8,587 bases of DNA from assembly GCA_037131165.1 (NCBI GenBank), contig JBAXRO010000075.1, forward strand, positions 1 to 8,587. Direction: 5' to 3'. The position numbers were made by a program, and so were the translations under genes. Shown piece by piece: positions 1-8,300 of the stretch (positions within the stretch are counted from its first letter, which is position 1; each line of letters begins with the position of its first letter). Source of the stretch: WLNJ01 sp037131165 (GTDB taxonomy: Bacteria > Actinomycetota > Thermoleophilia > Solirubrobacterales > Solirubrobacteraceae). Under the pieces are notes generated by a model that searched no databases, was not told where the DNA came from, and was given only the letters and a program-made list of their open reading frames with translations.

Positions 1-2837
1 GCCAAGGCAGCGAGACCCGCGACCGCTGCGCCAACGGTCTTGATGTTCTTGCTGACCTTTTCGCGGATTTCCTCGGCAGCGGTTGGCGGCTCAGGCTCGG
101 CCGTTGGGGGCGTCTCGGCCGTTGGAGGCGTCTCGACCGGTGGTGCCTCTGCCGGCGGTGTCTCAGCCGGTGGTGCCTCTGCCGGCGGTGGCTCCACCGG
201 CGGCGTCTCTGCCGGCGGAGGGGGCGGCGGCGAGACGATCGAGACCGACACGGACGCCGAGTCGTTCGAGCCGTCGGGGTCGTCGTAGGAGGAACTGACG
301 ATCGAGGGCGCGGCAGCCACCGTGCCGTCAGCGGCGGCTGTGACCCTCAGGGTGAGCTGGGCTTCCTTCCCGGGATCGAGCGAGTCGATCGACCACCTGC
401 CGGACCCCGAGTCGTACCTCCCTCCGCTCGGGTCAGCGGAGACCACCCTCGCCGCGGACGGGATCCCGTCCGCGACCCTGATGTCCTCGACCGGCAGATC
501 ACCGTTGTTCCTCACGATCAGGGTGACCGTGAAGGGGCTGCCTGGCTCGACGCTGCCGGCCGTCGAACTCGAAGTGAGCGAAAGGTCAACAAGTGGCGCG
601 CCGAGCTTCAGGCTTGCTTCGTCGTTGCCCGATGAGAGGTCCGCTGAACTGTTGCGCTTGACCGACGCCCTGACGGTCGGAAGTGAGTTGTCCTTCGGCG
701 ACACGGTCAGGGTCATCGATTCCGTCCTCCCCGACCTGATCGCACCTGCATTCCACTCGCCGGACTCCGGATCGAAAGATCCGTCTCCCGAGGACGAAAC
801 GAACTTCAGGCGCTCCGGGACGTCGACCGAGGCAACGACCGAGTCGGATGCGTCGGGCCCACGGTTCTCGATCGTGATGGTGACCGCCTGGTTGGCGCCG
901 ACGTGGACGTAGCGAGGCCTTGCAGTGACCCCGACGTCGATGTCGGAGACCGGAGCCGACAGAGGGGCATCGGCACTGTTGTCAGCCAGGTCGGGATCGT
1001 CCTGGTCGAACGAAGCGATCTGCGCGGTCAGGGGCTGGGATCGGTAGGCCGTCACCTTGCCGGTCACCGCCAGCGAGGCGGTCTGCCCGGCGGCCAGCGA
1101 AGCAAGCGTCCATGTTCCGCTCCCCGGATCCCACGAGCCGGAGCTGACCGACAGGGTCGAGGGATCGAGTTCGAGGCCTGAGGCCGACGAGACACGAACG
1201 ACGACTGCTGACGCGTCCTCGGTGCTTGAAGTGTTGGTCACGCTCAGCTGCAGGTCCGATGAGTCGCCAAGTCCGACCTTTGCCGGCGTTGCCGACCCGG
1301 TGACGGCGAGATCGATCTCCGGAGCCTTGACTGCGATCGAAGTCGAATTGTTGGTGGCGTCCGGATCGGGAAGTGAAGCGCTTGCGATCGACGCCTGCAG
1401 CGACTGGGACTCACGAGAGAGGATCCGCGCCTTGACGTTGAGCGAAGCGGAGTCGCCGTCACCGACCGGAGCGAGCGACCACTGAGCGGTGGCGGGGTCC
1501 CATGTCCCGTCGCTCGCCTCCGCCGAGACCAATTCAAGCCCCGCGGGGAGCTCCAGTTTGACCGTGGCCGCGCCGGAGTTCGGGCCTCGATTGGTCGCCT
1601 TCACCGTGAACGTCCGGGTCGAGCCGATCGATGCCGACGCGAGGTCGATCCGACTGGAAAGGGCGAGGTCAGCGGCACTGGCAGCCACAGTGGCGGTGTC
1701 GCCCGACTGATTGTTCGAGGGGTTTGGATCGTAGGTCCCGGTCGCGGAGATGCTCGCCTTGACGCTCTTCGGGGCGAGATCGTCTACCGAGCCGCTCACG
1801 ACCAGCGTTTGGGATTCGCCCGCCTCCAAACGAGGGATCGTCCATACACGGGCGAGGTCGGAATAGACGCCCACCGGAGTTGTGAGGCTGGCGAGAGCGA
1901 ACTCTGAGGGGGCGTCCAGAGTGACAGTGATCGGCCCGGAGGCCGCGGGACCGAGGTTCTTCGCAACGACAGAGAAGCTGACCGACGATCCGAGCGCTGG
2001 GGTTCTCTCACTGGCCGAGACGGTGACGCCGACGTCCGCGACCGGCGGGACGAGGGTCAACGAAGCTGAGTTGTTCGAGCTGTCGGGGTCGCGCACATCG
2101 ATCGGGCTGTAGCTGGCGCCAACGCGCTGCTGTGCTCCCGACTCGACAGTCGCGCGGAACTCGAGTGAGGCTGAATCGCCCGGCTCAAGTGAAGTGACGC
2201 TGAACCCGCCTCCGCCGGAATCCCAAGAGCCGCCGTCGGCAGAATGCGAGACCACCTTCAGGCCGCTCGAGACGTCGACTTGGATCAGTACGCCCTTCGC
2301 AACACCCGGACCGCGGTTGCTGACCACGACCCGAGTCACGACCTCGGATCCGACGTTCGGGGAGAGGGTGTCGGTCGAAACCGTGACACCGATGTCCGCG
2401 TCGCCATCTTCGACCTTCAGGCCTTGGACATTCGGCGACCGTGTCGTGAGGCTCCCGGCGCCGGGATTCGCCCGGATGCGCCTGACGGCCACAGCATCGC
2501 GCGCGGAGGTTGGTGGCACTTCCTCAGCGGACCCGGAGTCGCCACCCGACGGCACCGTGGTCGCCTGACTCGATGGAACGGAACTCGAGTCCCCGGCTCC
2601 CTGAGGACCCGACGACTCGGTCGAGCCTCCAGTGCCCGAATCACCGCCCTCCGGGGCTGCCGCTGATGAACTGACAGTGTCCGAACTGGCGAAGGTGCTG
2701 ATGATCTGCTCGCCCCCGCCGGTGACTGCCACCGCGGTGCCCGCCCCGAACCCCAACACGGCGACGACCACAGGCACTGCCACGGGCAGCAACCTGTCGC
2801 CGAGCCGGCGAAGGGGATCGACTGGCTTGCGGGCCAT
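1..2837 (-). CDS. DUF11-repeat surface protein with Pro-rich tail (3' end missing)
   Basis: An open frame runs from ATG at 2837 to the left edge without a stop, giving 945 complete codons; the C-terminus is cut off. Residues 1-40 have a basic start (MARKPVDPLRRLGDR) and a hydrophobic stretch at about 17-39, so a signal peptide or N-terminal membrane anchor. Residues 41-140 are a Ser/Gly/Thr-rich linker. From about 146 to 863 come six DUF11-type beta-sandwich repeats of roughly 120 residues. Each opens with a (A/D/E/V)D(I/V/L) motif (DADIGVTVS, VADVGVTVS, AADLALSS, EIDLAVTG, DIDVGVTA, LVDLSLTS) and most close with DPDxxNN-like motifs (DPDSSNN, DPNPSNN, DPDATNN). A Pro/Glu/Thr stalk follows, then a KVSKNIKTVGAAVAGLAAL segment that could begin a C-terminal membrane helix. 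DUF11 domains are common in bacterial and archaeal cell-wall proteins; their exact role is unknown. The start lies 3 bases after the stop of the collagen-like gene and has no clear Shine-Dalgarno, so translational coupling is likely. Surface stalk or adhesin is inference. Confidence 0.88.
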   Translation of the reverse strand, partial: MARKPVDPLRRLGDRLLPVAVPVVVAVLGFGAGTAVAVTGGGEQIISTFASSDTVSSSAAAPEGGDSGTGGSTESSGPQGAGDSSSVPSSQATTVPSGGDSGSAEEVPPTSARDAVAVRRIRANPGAGSLTTRSPNVQGLKVEDGDADIGVTVSTDTLSPNVGSEVVTRVVVSNRGPGVAKGVLIQVDVSSGLKVVSHSADGGSWDSGGGGFSVTSLEPGDSASLEFRATVESGAQQRVGASYSPIDVRDPDSSNNSASLTLVPPVADVGVTVSASERTPALGSSVSFSVVAKNLGPAASGPITVTLDAPSEFALASLTTPVGVYSDLARVWTIPRLEAGESQTLVVSGSVDDLAPKSVKASISATGTYDPNPSNNQSGDTATVAASAADLALSSRIDLASASIGSTRTFTVKATNRGPNSGAATVKLELPAGLELVSAEASDGTWDPATAQWSLAPVGDGDSASLNVKARILSRESQSLQASIASASLPDPDATNNSTSIAVKAPEIDLAVTGSATPAKVGLGDSSDLQLSVTNTSSTEDASAVVVRVSSASGLELDPSTLSVSSGSWDPGSGTWTLASLAAGQTASLAVTGKVTAYRSQPLTAQIASFDQDDPDLADNSADAPLSAPVSDIDVGVTARPRYVHVGANQAVTITIENRGPDASDSVVASVDVPERLKFVSSSGDGSFDPESGEWNAGAIRSGRTESMTLTVSPKDNSLPTVRASVKRNSSADLSSGNDEASLKLGAPLVDLSLTSSSTAGSVEPGSPFTVTLIVRNNGDLPVEDIRVADGIPSAARVVSADPSGGRYDSGSGRWSIDSLDPGKEAQLTLRVTAAADGTVAAAPSIVSSSYDDPDGSNDSASVSVSIVSPPPPPPAETPPVEPPPAEAPPAETPPAEAPPVETPPTAETPPTAEPEPPTAAEEIREKVSKNIKTVGAAVAGLAAL
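84..230 (-). repeat. Pro/Glu/Thr-rich pentapeptide stalk repeats
   Basis: The DUF11 gene encodes about 49 residues built from PPxEx units (PPAEA, PPAET, PPVET and a PPTAET variant) after a run of six prolines. The 15-base unit doubles into a 30-base near-perfect repeat visible at 137-160 and 167-190. Such stretches usually form extended spacers through the cell wall next to a membrane anchor. This is a likely slippage site, so its length may vary between strains. Confidence 0.8.
250..2402 (-). repeat. Array of six DUF11 repeats
   Basis: Six protein-level repeats begin near 2402, 2039, 1675, 1322, 945 and 592, a spacing of about 120 residues. Each has the opening DL/DI/DV strand, a central N-x-G-P/N-T motif (SNRGP, KNLGP, TNRGP, TNTSS, ENRGP, RNNGD), a SWD/RYD-like turn followed by W and a 'LxxGxS' strand, and most end in DPDxxNN. 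Copies are diverged in DNA, which points to old duplication under selection for the fold rather than recent slippage. Copy 5 lacks the canonical DPDxxNN end and has SSGND instead. Confidence 0.85.
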
Positions 2838-2840
2838 CGG

Positions 2841-5126
2841 TTAGCGAACGCTGATCGACCGATTCAGGATGAGATGCGACTTGGAGTCACGCAGCCTCAG
2901 CGTGTACGAGCCGCGCGCAAGGGACCTGCCAACCGACAGCGAGACCGACCGACCCTTGATCACTGCGATTCCACTCGCGACCGTCCTCCCGCGTGGCGCC
3001 ACCAGCCGGTAGGTGGCCTTCCGCGCGACGGTCGAGAGCTTCCACGTTCCGGTCGGGAAGAGGCTCGAGCAGGTCGCTGATGCGCTCTGGCGGCAGACGA
3101 TCACCGCCGGGTCACCCTTGGCTCCGGTGTTGCCCTTCGGGCCAACAGGTCCGGTGGCTCCGGTGGAGCCCTTGTCGCCCTTGGGGCCTTGAGGCCCGGT
3201 ATCACCCTTTGAGCCCTTCGGACCGGCAGGTCCGGTAGAGCCGGTGTTGCCCTTCGGGCCCTGCTGCCCCTGAGCGCCGGTCGCTCCGGTGTCACCCTTC
3301 GAGCCCTGGGCGCCGGTGGCGCCGGTATCGCCCTTTGCGCCGGGCGCTCCGGTGTCACCCTTCACGCCAGCCGGACCCTGCGGACCCTGCGGACCAACCG
3401 CACCGGTGTCACCCTTCGGACCGGCAGGCCCCTGAGCGCCAGTCGCGCCAGTGTCACCCTTCGCTCCCTGAGCACCGGTCGCACCGGTCTCACCCTTCGG
3501 ACCGGCAGGCCCCTGAGCGCCAGTCGCTCCGGTATCGCCCTTCGCTCCCTGAGCGCCGGTCGCACCCGTGTCGCCCTTGGCTCCGGTCGCCCCGGTGTCA
3601 CCCTTCACGCCGGCCGGACCCTGCGGACCTTGAGGACCAACCGCACCGGTGTCACCCTTCGGACCGGCAGGCCCCTGAGCGCCCGTTGCGCCAGTGTCAC
3701 CCTTCGGACCCTGAGCGCCCGTTGCGCCGGTATCGCCCTTGGAACCGGTCGCTCCGGTGTCGCCCTTCCCGCCGGTGGCGCCGGTCGCGCCGGTCGCGCC
3801 GGTGTCACCCTTCGGACCCTGAGGAGCCACCACGCCGACGCCTGCGAGTTGGACCGTCAAGTCGCCGGAAGCAGCATTCGATCCGATCGTGAGAGTTGCA
3901 CTTCGAGCGCCGAGCGCCTTGGGAGCGAACCGGACCCCGATTTGGCACGTTGCCCAGCCTCCCGACAGGGGTACCCCTGTGCAGCCGTCCTGGACGACCG
4001 TGAAGTCACCGGAATTGGTCCCGCCGAGGGCTACGGACGAGACCGCGAGCGACTCGAATGAGATCTCGCTCGGCAGGCCGACCAAGGCCGGCTCGAGGCT
4101 GATCACCGAGATCGAAAGGGTCGGGCCGCGGGTGGTGAGGTAGACGTCACCGAAGTCGGCTCCGGCGGCGGAAAGCGATACGAGGGAGCCCAAGCCCGAC
4201 GGGACCGTCGCCTGGGTGTTGCCGTTGTCGCCCCAGCAAGCCACCGCCCCGGAACTCTTGACGCCACATGCGTGCTTATCGGCGACCGACACGGAGACGA
4301 ACTTGCCGCTCGGCGACGCGGTCTGGGAGTAAGTCGAATCACCCCAGCAGGTAAGGGCCAACTCGCCAGTGATGGCGCACCCTGCTCCGATCCCAGCGCT
4401 TACCGAGCTGGCCTGCGATGCCGAACCGGACGGGGTCGAGCGCCCGTTCGAGTTCGACCCCCAGCAGACCGTTGCGTTGTCCTGCCTGATCGCGCAGGCA
4501 TTCCTGTCGCCCGCGTCGACCGAGAGGTAGCTGCCGCTCGGGACATCCGTGAGGTAGCCACCGGCCGTAAGCGAACTGGTGGTATCGCCCCAACAGACGA
4601 TCCCTCCGTCGTGCTTGACGGCACACGTGAAGTTGTAGCCGGCACTTACCTGGATCACGTTGCCGAGGGAGCCGGGAATCGTGGTCTGTCCCGAGGAGTT
4701 GTCACCCCAACAACTCGCAGTCCCCGAGCGAATCGCGCACGAGTGGGAGAAGCCGGAGGTCACCGAGCTGAATCCGGGACCGGCGGGCGGGGTCGTGCGA
4801 CCGTTCGTGGACTTGCCCCAGCAGGCGAGCACACCGGTCGTGCGGATGGCGCAGGCATGGGCGTATCCGACTGCCACCTCCTTGAAAGACCCGCTGGGCG
4901 CCGTCGCCTGCCCGAGGTCGTTCTTCCCCCAGCAGGTGATGGCCGCCGAGCTGCCGATCGCGCAGGATGACGATCCCCCGGTGGAGACGACCGGGAAGCG
5001 CCCCGCCGCCGAGGCATCCCCGGCACTAATCACACTGAAGGCCCCGACCAGAACAAGCGCTGCCAGGGACTGGGTCAGGACCGTCCCGATCGAACGGATC
5101 TGGACCGTCTGCTGCTGGGTTTTCAT
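2841..5126 (-). CDS. Secreted RCC1-like propeller / collagen-like fusion protein
   Basis: This 761-residue exported protein has no recognised enzymatic motif. Residues 1-41 form a signal peptide (hydrophobic core LAALVLVGAF, likely cut after DASA). Residues 44-335 hold seven RCC1_2-type repeats, each with a CAI-like strand and a CWG strand (CWG at 65, 102, 139, 178, 221, 260, 297), predicting a seven-bladed propeller. Residues 338-432 match the ASPM-SPD-2-Hydin/choice-of-anchor D pattern (SGDF, C382, C394, VRFAPKALGARSA). Residues 437-673 are 79 unbroken Gly-X-Y triplets, mostly GDT, GAT, GAQ and GPK. Residues 674-761 are a compact beta domain with C678 and C686 and a GSYTLRLRD strand, typical of the ends of actinobacterial secreted proteins. 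ATG at 5126 is backed by GGAAGG 9 bases upstream. The next gene starts 3 bases downstream. RCC1 homology here means the fold, not nucleotide exchange on Ran. A trimeric surface fibre with propeller heads is inference. Confidence 0.93.
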   Translation of the reverse strand: MKTQQQTVQIRSIGTVLTQSLAALVLVGAFSVISAGDASAAGRFPVVSTGGSSSCAIGSSAAITCWGKNDLGQATAPSGSFKEVAVGYAHACAIRTTGVLACWGKSTNGRTTPPAGPGFSSVTSGFSHSCAIRSGTASCWGDNSSGQTTIPGSLGNVIQVSAGYNFTCAVKHDGGIVCWGDTTSSLTAGGYLTDVPSGSYLSVDAGDRNACAIRQDNATVCWGSNSNGRSTPSGSASQASSVSAGIGAGCAITGELALTCWGDSTYSQTASPSGKFVSVSVADKHACGVKSSGAVACWGDNGNTQATVPSGLGSLVSLSAAGADFGDVYLTTRGPTLSISVISLEPALVGLPSEISFESLAVSSVALGGTNSGDFTVVQDGCTGVPLSGGWATCQIGVRFAPKALGARSATLTIGSNAASGDLTVQLAGVGVVAPQGPKGDTGATGATGATGGKGDTGATGSKGDTGATGAQGPKGDTGATGAQGPAGPKGDTGAVGPQGPQGPAGVKGDTGATGAKGDTGATGAQGAKGDTGATGAQGPAGPKGETGATGAQGAKGDTGATGAQGPAGPKGDTGAVGPQGPQGPAGVKGDTGAPGAKGDTGATGAQGSKGDTGATGAQGQQGPKGNTGSTGPAGPKGSKGDTGPQGPKGDKGSTGATGPVGPKGNTGAKGDPAVIVCRQSASATCSSLFPTGTWKLSTVARKATYRLVAPRGRTVASGIAVIKGRSVSLSVGRSLARGSYTLRLRDSKSHLILNRSISVR
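3108..3818 (-). repeat. Collagen-like Gly-X-Y tract, 79 triplets
   Basis: Glycine occurs at every third residue from 437 to 671 of the propeller/collagen protein without interruption. Proline is modest and mainly in GPK, GPA and GPQ triplets. Lys-Gly-Asp occurs 16 times and Lys-Gly-Glu once. In bacterial collagens, which lack hydroxyproline, adjacent Lys and Asp/Glu of this kind stabilise the triple helix through ion pairs. Thr is frequent in the Y position, a possible glycosylation site (inference). The tract should make the protein a homotrimer. Confidence 0.93.
3267..3674 (-). repeat. 243-base internal duplication in the collagen tract
   Basis: Residues 485-539 (3674..3510) and 566-620 (3431..3267) are almost identical, offset by 81 residues or 243 bases. 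Only T513 to P594 and A528 to S609 differ in the protein. The DNA is also close: segments starting at 3361 and 3604 share long runs with few changes. The offset is an exact multiple of the 9-base triplet period, so the duplication kept the Gly-X-Y register. This points to recent expansion by recombination or slippage. Confidence 0.85.
4122..4997 (-). repeat. Seven RCC1-like repeats (propeller 1)
   Basis: The repeats are about 37-43 residues each, with the pattern CAI-x-CWG-xNxxGQ-x-PSG-x-VxxG. First cysteines are at residues 55, 92, 130, 168, 211, 250 and 287 and CWG cysteines at 65, 102, 139, 178, 221, 260 and 297. Six of the seven pairs are separated by nine residues, one (130/139) by eight. 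Seven copies match the blade number of RCC1-type propellers. The signal peptide means the cysteines are in an oxidising compartment, so each pair may form a blade disulfide. Confidence 0.88.
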
Positions 5127-5135
5127 GCTCGGATG

Positions 5136-5141
5136 CCTTCC
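5136..5141 (-). promoter_or_regulatory. Ribosome binding site for the collagen-like gene
   Basis: Reading on the minus strand, GGAAGG lies nine bases before ATG at 5126. It is the only clear Shine-Dalgarno sequence seen at any of the three gene starts and fixes this start. Confidence 0.65.
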
Positions 5142-5155
5142 ATTCGGGTTAGCTT

Positions 5156-5183
5156 TTGGCTTGCTGTGGCGGTAGTGTACTGT
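5156..5183 (+). promoter_or_regulatory. Candidate promoter for the plus-strand propeller/Ig gene
   Basis: TTGGCT (5156-5161) and TACTGT (5178-5183) are separated by 16 bases, a fair match to a housekeeping -35/-10 pair. On the opposite strand, TACACT (5179-5174) could be the -10 of the collagen operon, although the region upstream at the right distance (GGTAAA, 5202-5197) is a poor -35. If both are used, the two -10 elements overlap and the promoters would compete. This rests on motif matching alone. Confidence 0.3.
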
Positions 5184-5335
5184 TTGACGCCAGCAATTTA
5201 CCCTGTGACTCGCACACCCTCGTGATCTCCCAATAGTTCATGGAATCGAAGCGAGGAACACGCCGTACAGCCCGTCTTTACAACCGATATGAGACCTTCG
5301 TGACGGAGAAGCGCAACAGCGAAAGCTGTCAACAA

Positions 5336-8300
5336 ATGGTTATTTCGCAGTTACAACTTTGTGAAGTTTCGCGGGCACGCCTCACCTCTGTCTCGACTGT
5401 CGATCAGAGCCTGCCGCGTAAGGCCCCGTCGGCCCGACGCCTTGCACTCGCGGCTGTCGCATCGGCGGTCATTCTGCTGGCGACAATGAGCAGCGCCGTG
5501 CCCTCGGCTTCGGCCGCGTCGATTGCCGGCTTGAGCAATGGACTGAACCACTCCTGCCTGCTCTTCACCGGTGGAAGCGTGTCCTGTTGGGGAAGCAACA
5601 GCTCAGGCCAGCTCGGTGATGGCACCCGCACGGACAGATCACGCGCCGTGACGGTCAGCGGGGTCTCGACCGCAATCCAACTGTCCGCGAGCGAAGACCA
5701 CACCTGTGCCCTGATCCGCGGAGCCAAAGTCCAGTGCTGGGGCGAGAACTCGGACGGCCAACTGGGCGACGGTACTCGCAACGAGAGCGCCGTCCCGGTC
5801 ACGGTCCAAGGGATCAGCGGAGCGATCCAAGTGTCGACAGGCGGCAGCCACTCCTGCGCCATTCTGCGCAGCGGCGTTGCCCAGTGCTGGGGCTCGAATG
5901 CCAACGGCCAACTGGGCACCGGCTCGAAGGCGAGTCGCAGCCTCAAGCCGGTTCCAGTTGCCGGACTGACGAACGCAACCCGGATCGCAGCCGGACGCTT
6001 CCACACGTGTGCGGTCAGGAAGACGCACCAAGTTGCCTGCTGGGGCTACAACGGCTACGGAGCGCTCGGCGACGGCACGGTCACTGCGCGCCCGAAGCTC
6101 GTGACAGTGCCGGGAATCCTGAACGCAGCCGAGGTCTCGGTGGGCCCGTCGCTCTCTTGCGCGGTCTTGGACAACTCACTGATCAAGTGTTGGGGCGGAA
6201 TCAAGGGCGCGGGCATGGTCGGCGATGGAAGCGCCGATGCCAGCACGACCCCGGTCTACGTGAGCGGGATCTTGAACGCGGAGAGTGTCTCGATCGGCGA
6301 GTCTCACGCCTGTGCTCTCACGAGCACCCGGTCGGTGACGTGTTGGGGCGCCAATTCCGACGGACAACTGGGCGACGGCACGACAGTGGGCCGCCCGCTG
6401 CCGGAAGTGGTCAGCGGCCTCGCAGACATCGTGGGGCTCGCTTCAGGACGCAGCCACAGCTGCGCAGCCAGCGCCGGTGGGACGGCTTGGTGCTGGGGGC
6501 TCAACCGCTTCGGCTCACTGGGCGACGAAACCACAGCGCGCCGTTCGCGGCCGGTACCGGTCAGCGGACTGACGACCCCACCGACGCTCCGCACCGGCCC
6601 CCCAGCCCTGACGAACGGCCCGGCAGTCTTCGCCTTCGTCGGCCTGGCTGACGACATGACCTACAGCTGCTCAGTCGACTCCGGTCCCTTCCGTCCGTGT
6701 ACAAGTCCGACGACGGTCGACGGTCTCGCCGACGGGATCCACACCTTTGCCGTCAGGCAGGCCAACCGTGACGGGACGATTTCAGCACCCACCGACCCGA
6801 GGATCTGGACGCTGGACACCACTCCCCCAGCACCTCCAACGCTCTTGAGCACGCCGCCGTCGGTGACCAACGCCAACTCGATTGCCGTCAGCGCCTCCGG
6901 GGAGCCCGGATCGACCCTCAGCTGTTCGGTCGACAAGGCTGCCTACGTGCCTTGCACGAGTCCAGCGACCTTCAGCGGATTCGCGGTCGGAGCCCACTCG
7001 CTCTGGATCAGGCAGACGGATGCTGCGGGCAACCCCGGGCTGCCTGCCATCGTCAACTGGGCAGTCGACCGCACAGGGCCAGCAGGGCCGACCTTCACCT
7101 CGACTCCGGGAAAGGTCAGCGGCAATACGAGCCCGCAATTCACATTCTTGGGAGTGGAGACTGCCGGCTCGTACCTGTGCTCGGTCGACGGTGGGGCCTG
7201 GACCGAATGCGCCAGCCCCAAGATCGCGCCCGGACTCGGAGCGGGAAGCCACACCTTCGCCGTCAAACAGATTGATCGGGCCGGCAACGTCGGATCCGCC
7301 TCGACCCACTCGTGGCTGATCGACCTGACCCCGCCGCCTCCACCGACTGTCACCTCCCGGCCCCCGGCCAGAACCGACTCCCTCTCGGCGACCTTCTCGA
7401 TGACGGGCGAGCCCGGCGCGACGTTCCTCTGCTCACTGGACGGGGACCCCCCAATCCCTTGCACCAGCCCCTACTCGGTCACGATCAGCAAGCTGGTCGA
7501 CGGACCCCATGAGATGGCGATCTCCCAAGTAGACGCGTCGGGCAACGCAGGGAGCCCGGTGACTGTCGGCTGGTCGGTCGACCTCACCAACCCACTGCCT
7601 CCCACCCTGACCTCCTCGCTCCCGACCCGAACCCGGCAAACCTCGGCGTCGGTGTCCTTCACCGGAAGGGCAGGGGCGAGCTTCAGCTGCTCGCTCGACG
7701 GCGCCCCGTTCAGCCAGTGCTCGAGTCCGAAGGTGGTCGAAGGCCTCGGTGACGGAGTGCACACCCTGAGGGTCAGGCAGACAGCCCAGTCGGGCATGGT
7801 CGGCGAGCCGACGACCATCACCTGGGAGGTTGAACTCACCCCGCCACCGACGCCGCAGATCACCGCCCAGCCGCAGCCGGTGACGAACCGCCGCGACGCG
7901 ACCTTCGCATTCAGCGGTGCCCCCGGAAACAAGCTCCAGTGCTCCCGTGACGGTCGAGCGTTCAAGGCCTGCGTCTCCCCGGTGACGCTGACCAACGTCT
8001 GGAAGGGCTCGCACTCCTTCGCCGTCCAGCAGATCGATGACCTCGGGAACCGGAGCGCCAGCGCAACCGCCCGCTGGACGATCGACATCGCACCTCCCGC
8101 CCCGCCAGTCTTCCTGAGTGGTTCGGCACCCGTCTACATCGACGGACTGAAGCGAGGTCAGACGAACGCAAACAGCGCGACCTTCAGGTTCGTCGCCCCG
8201 AGCGACCAGGACTTCTCCTGCCAGCTCGACTCGACAGCTCCCGTGCCCTGTCGCAGCCCCTTCACCCTCAACGGACTCAAGGACGGCGATCACCGCTTCA

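Larger units (their letters stand above)
5127..5335. promoter_or_regulatory. Divergent intergenic region
   Basis: This stretch separates the two propeller genes, which point away from each other. It is visibly richer in A and T than the flanking coding DNA. It must hold the start signals of the minus-strand operon and, unless the plus gene begins at 5240, those of the plus gene and a leader. No inverted repeat strong enough for a terminator or an operator was found. A frame upstream of the plus gene is open from 5240 (stop TAG at 5234), so part of it may be coding. Confidence 0.6.

Noticed and set aside
322..912. A 196-residue plus-strand frame
   Set aside because: Antisense of DUF11 repeats 5 and 6; the minus frame is continuous over 945 codons with conserved repeats.
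3108..3818. Regular short DNA repeats that could suggest a CRISPR array or satellite
   Set aside because: The 9-base periodicity is the collagen codon pattern; there are no unique spacers between constant repeats.
3335..3892. A plus-strand frame with RCHPSDRQAPER repeats
   Set aside because: Mirror of the collagen triplet DNA, with a repeat pattern fully explained by the Gly-X-Y coding strand.
2841..5126. RCC1 homology as a sign of guanine nucleotide exchange activity
   Set aside because: The proteins are exported and only share the propeller repeat; there is no Ran partner in bacteria.
5127..5335. Terminator or riboswitch in the intergenic region
   Set aside because: No GC-rich hairpin followed by a T run and no recognisable aptamer core was found.
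5404..6006. A 200-residue minus-strand frame with recurring PQHW-like motifs
   Set aside because: The recurring motif is only the antisense of the CWG repeats in the plus-strand propeller.
5734..6651. A 305-residue plus-strand frame overlapping the propeller
   Set aside because: Arg-rich and low-complexity out-of-frame reading of the propeller; the correct frame has signal peptide, CWG repeats and Ig domains.
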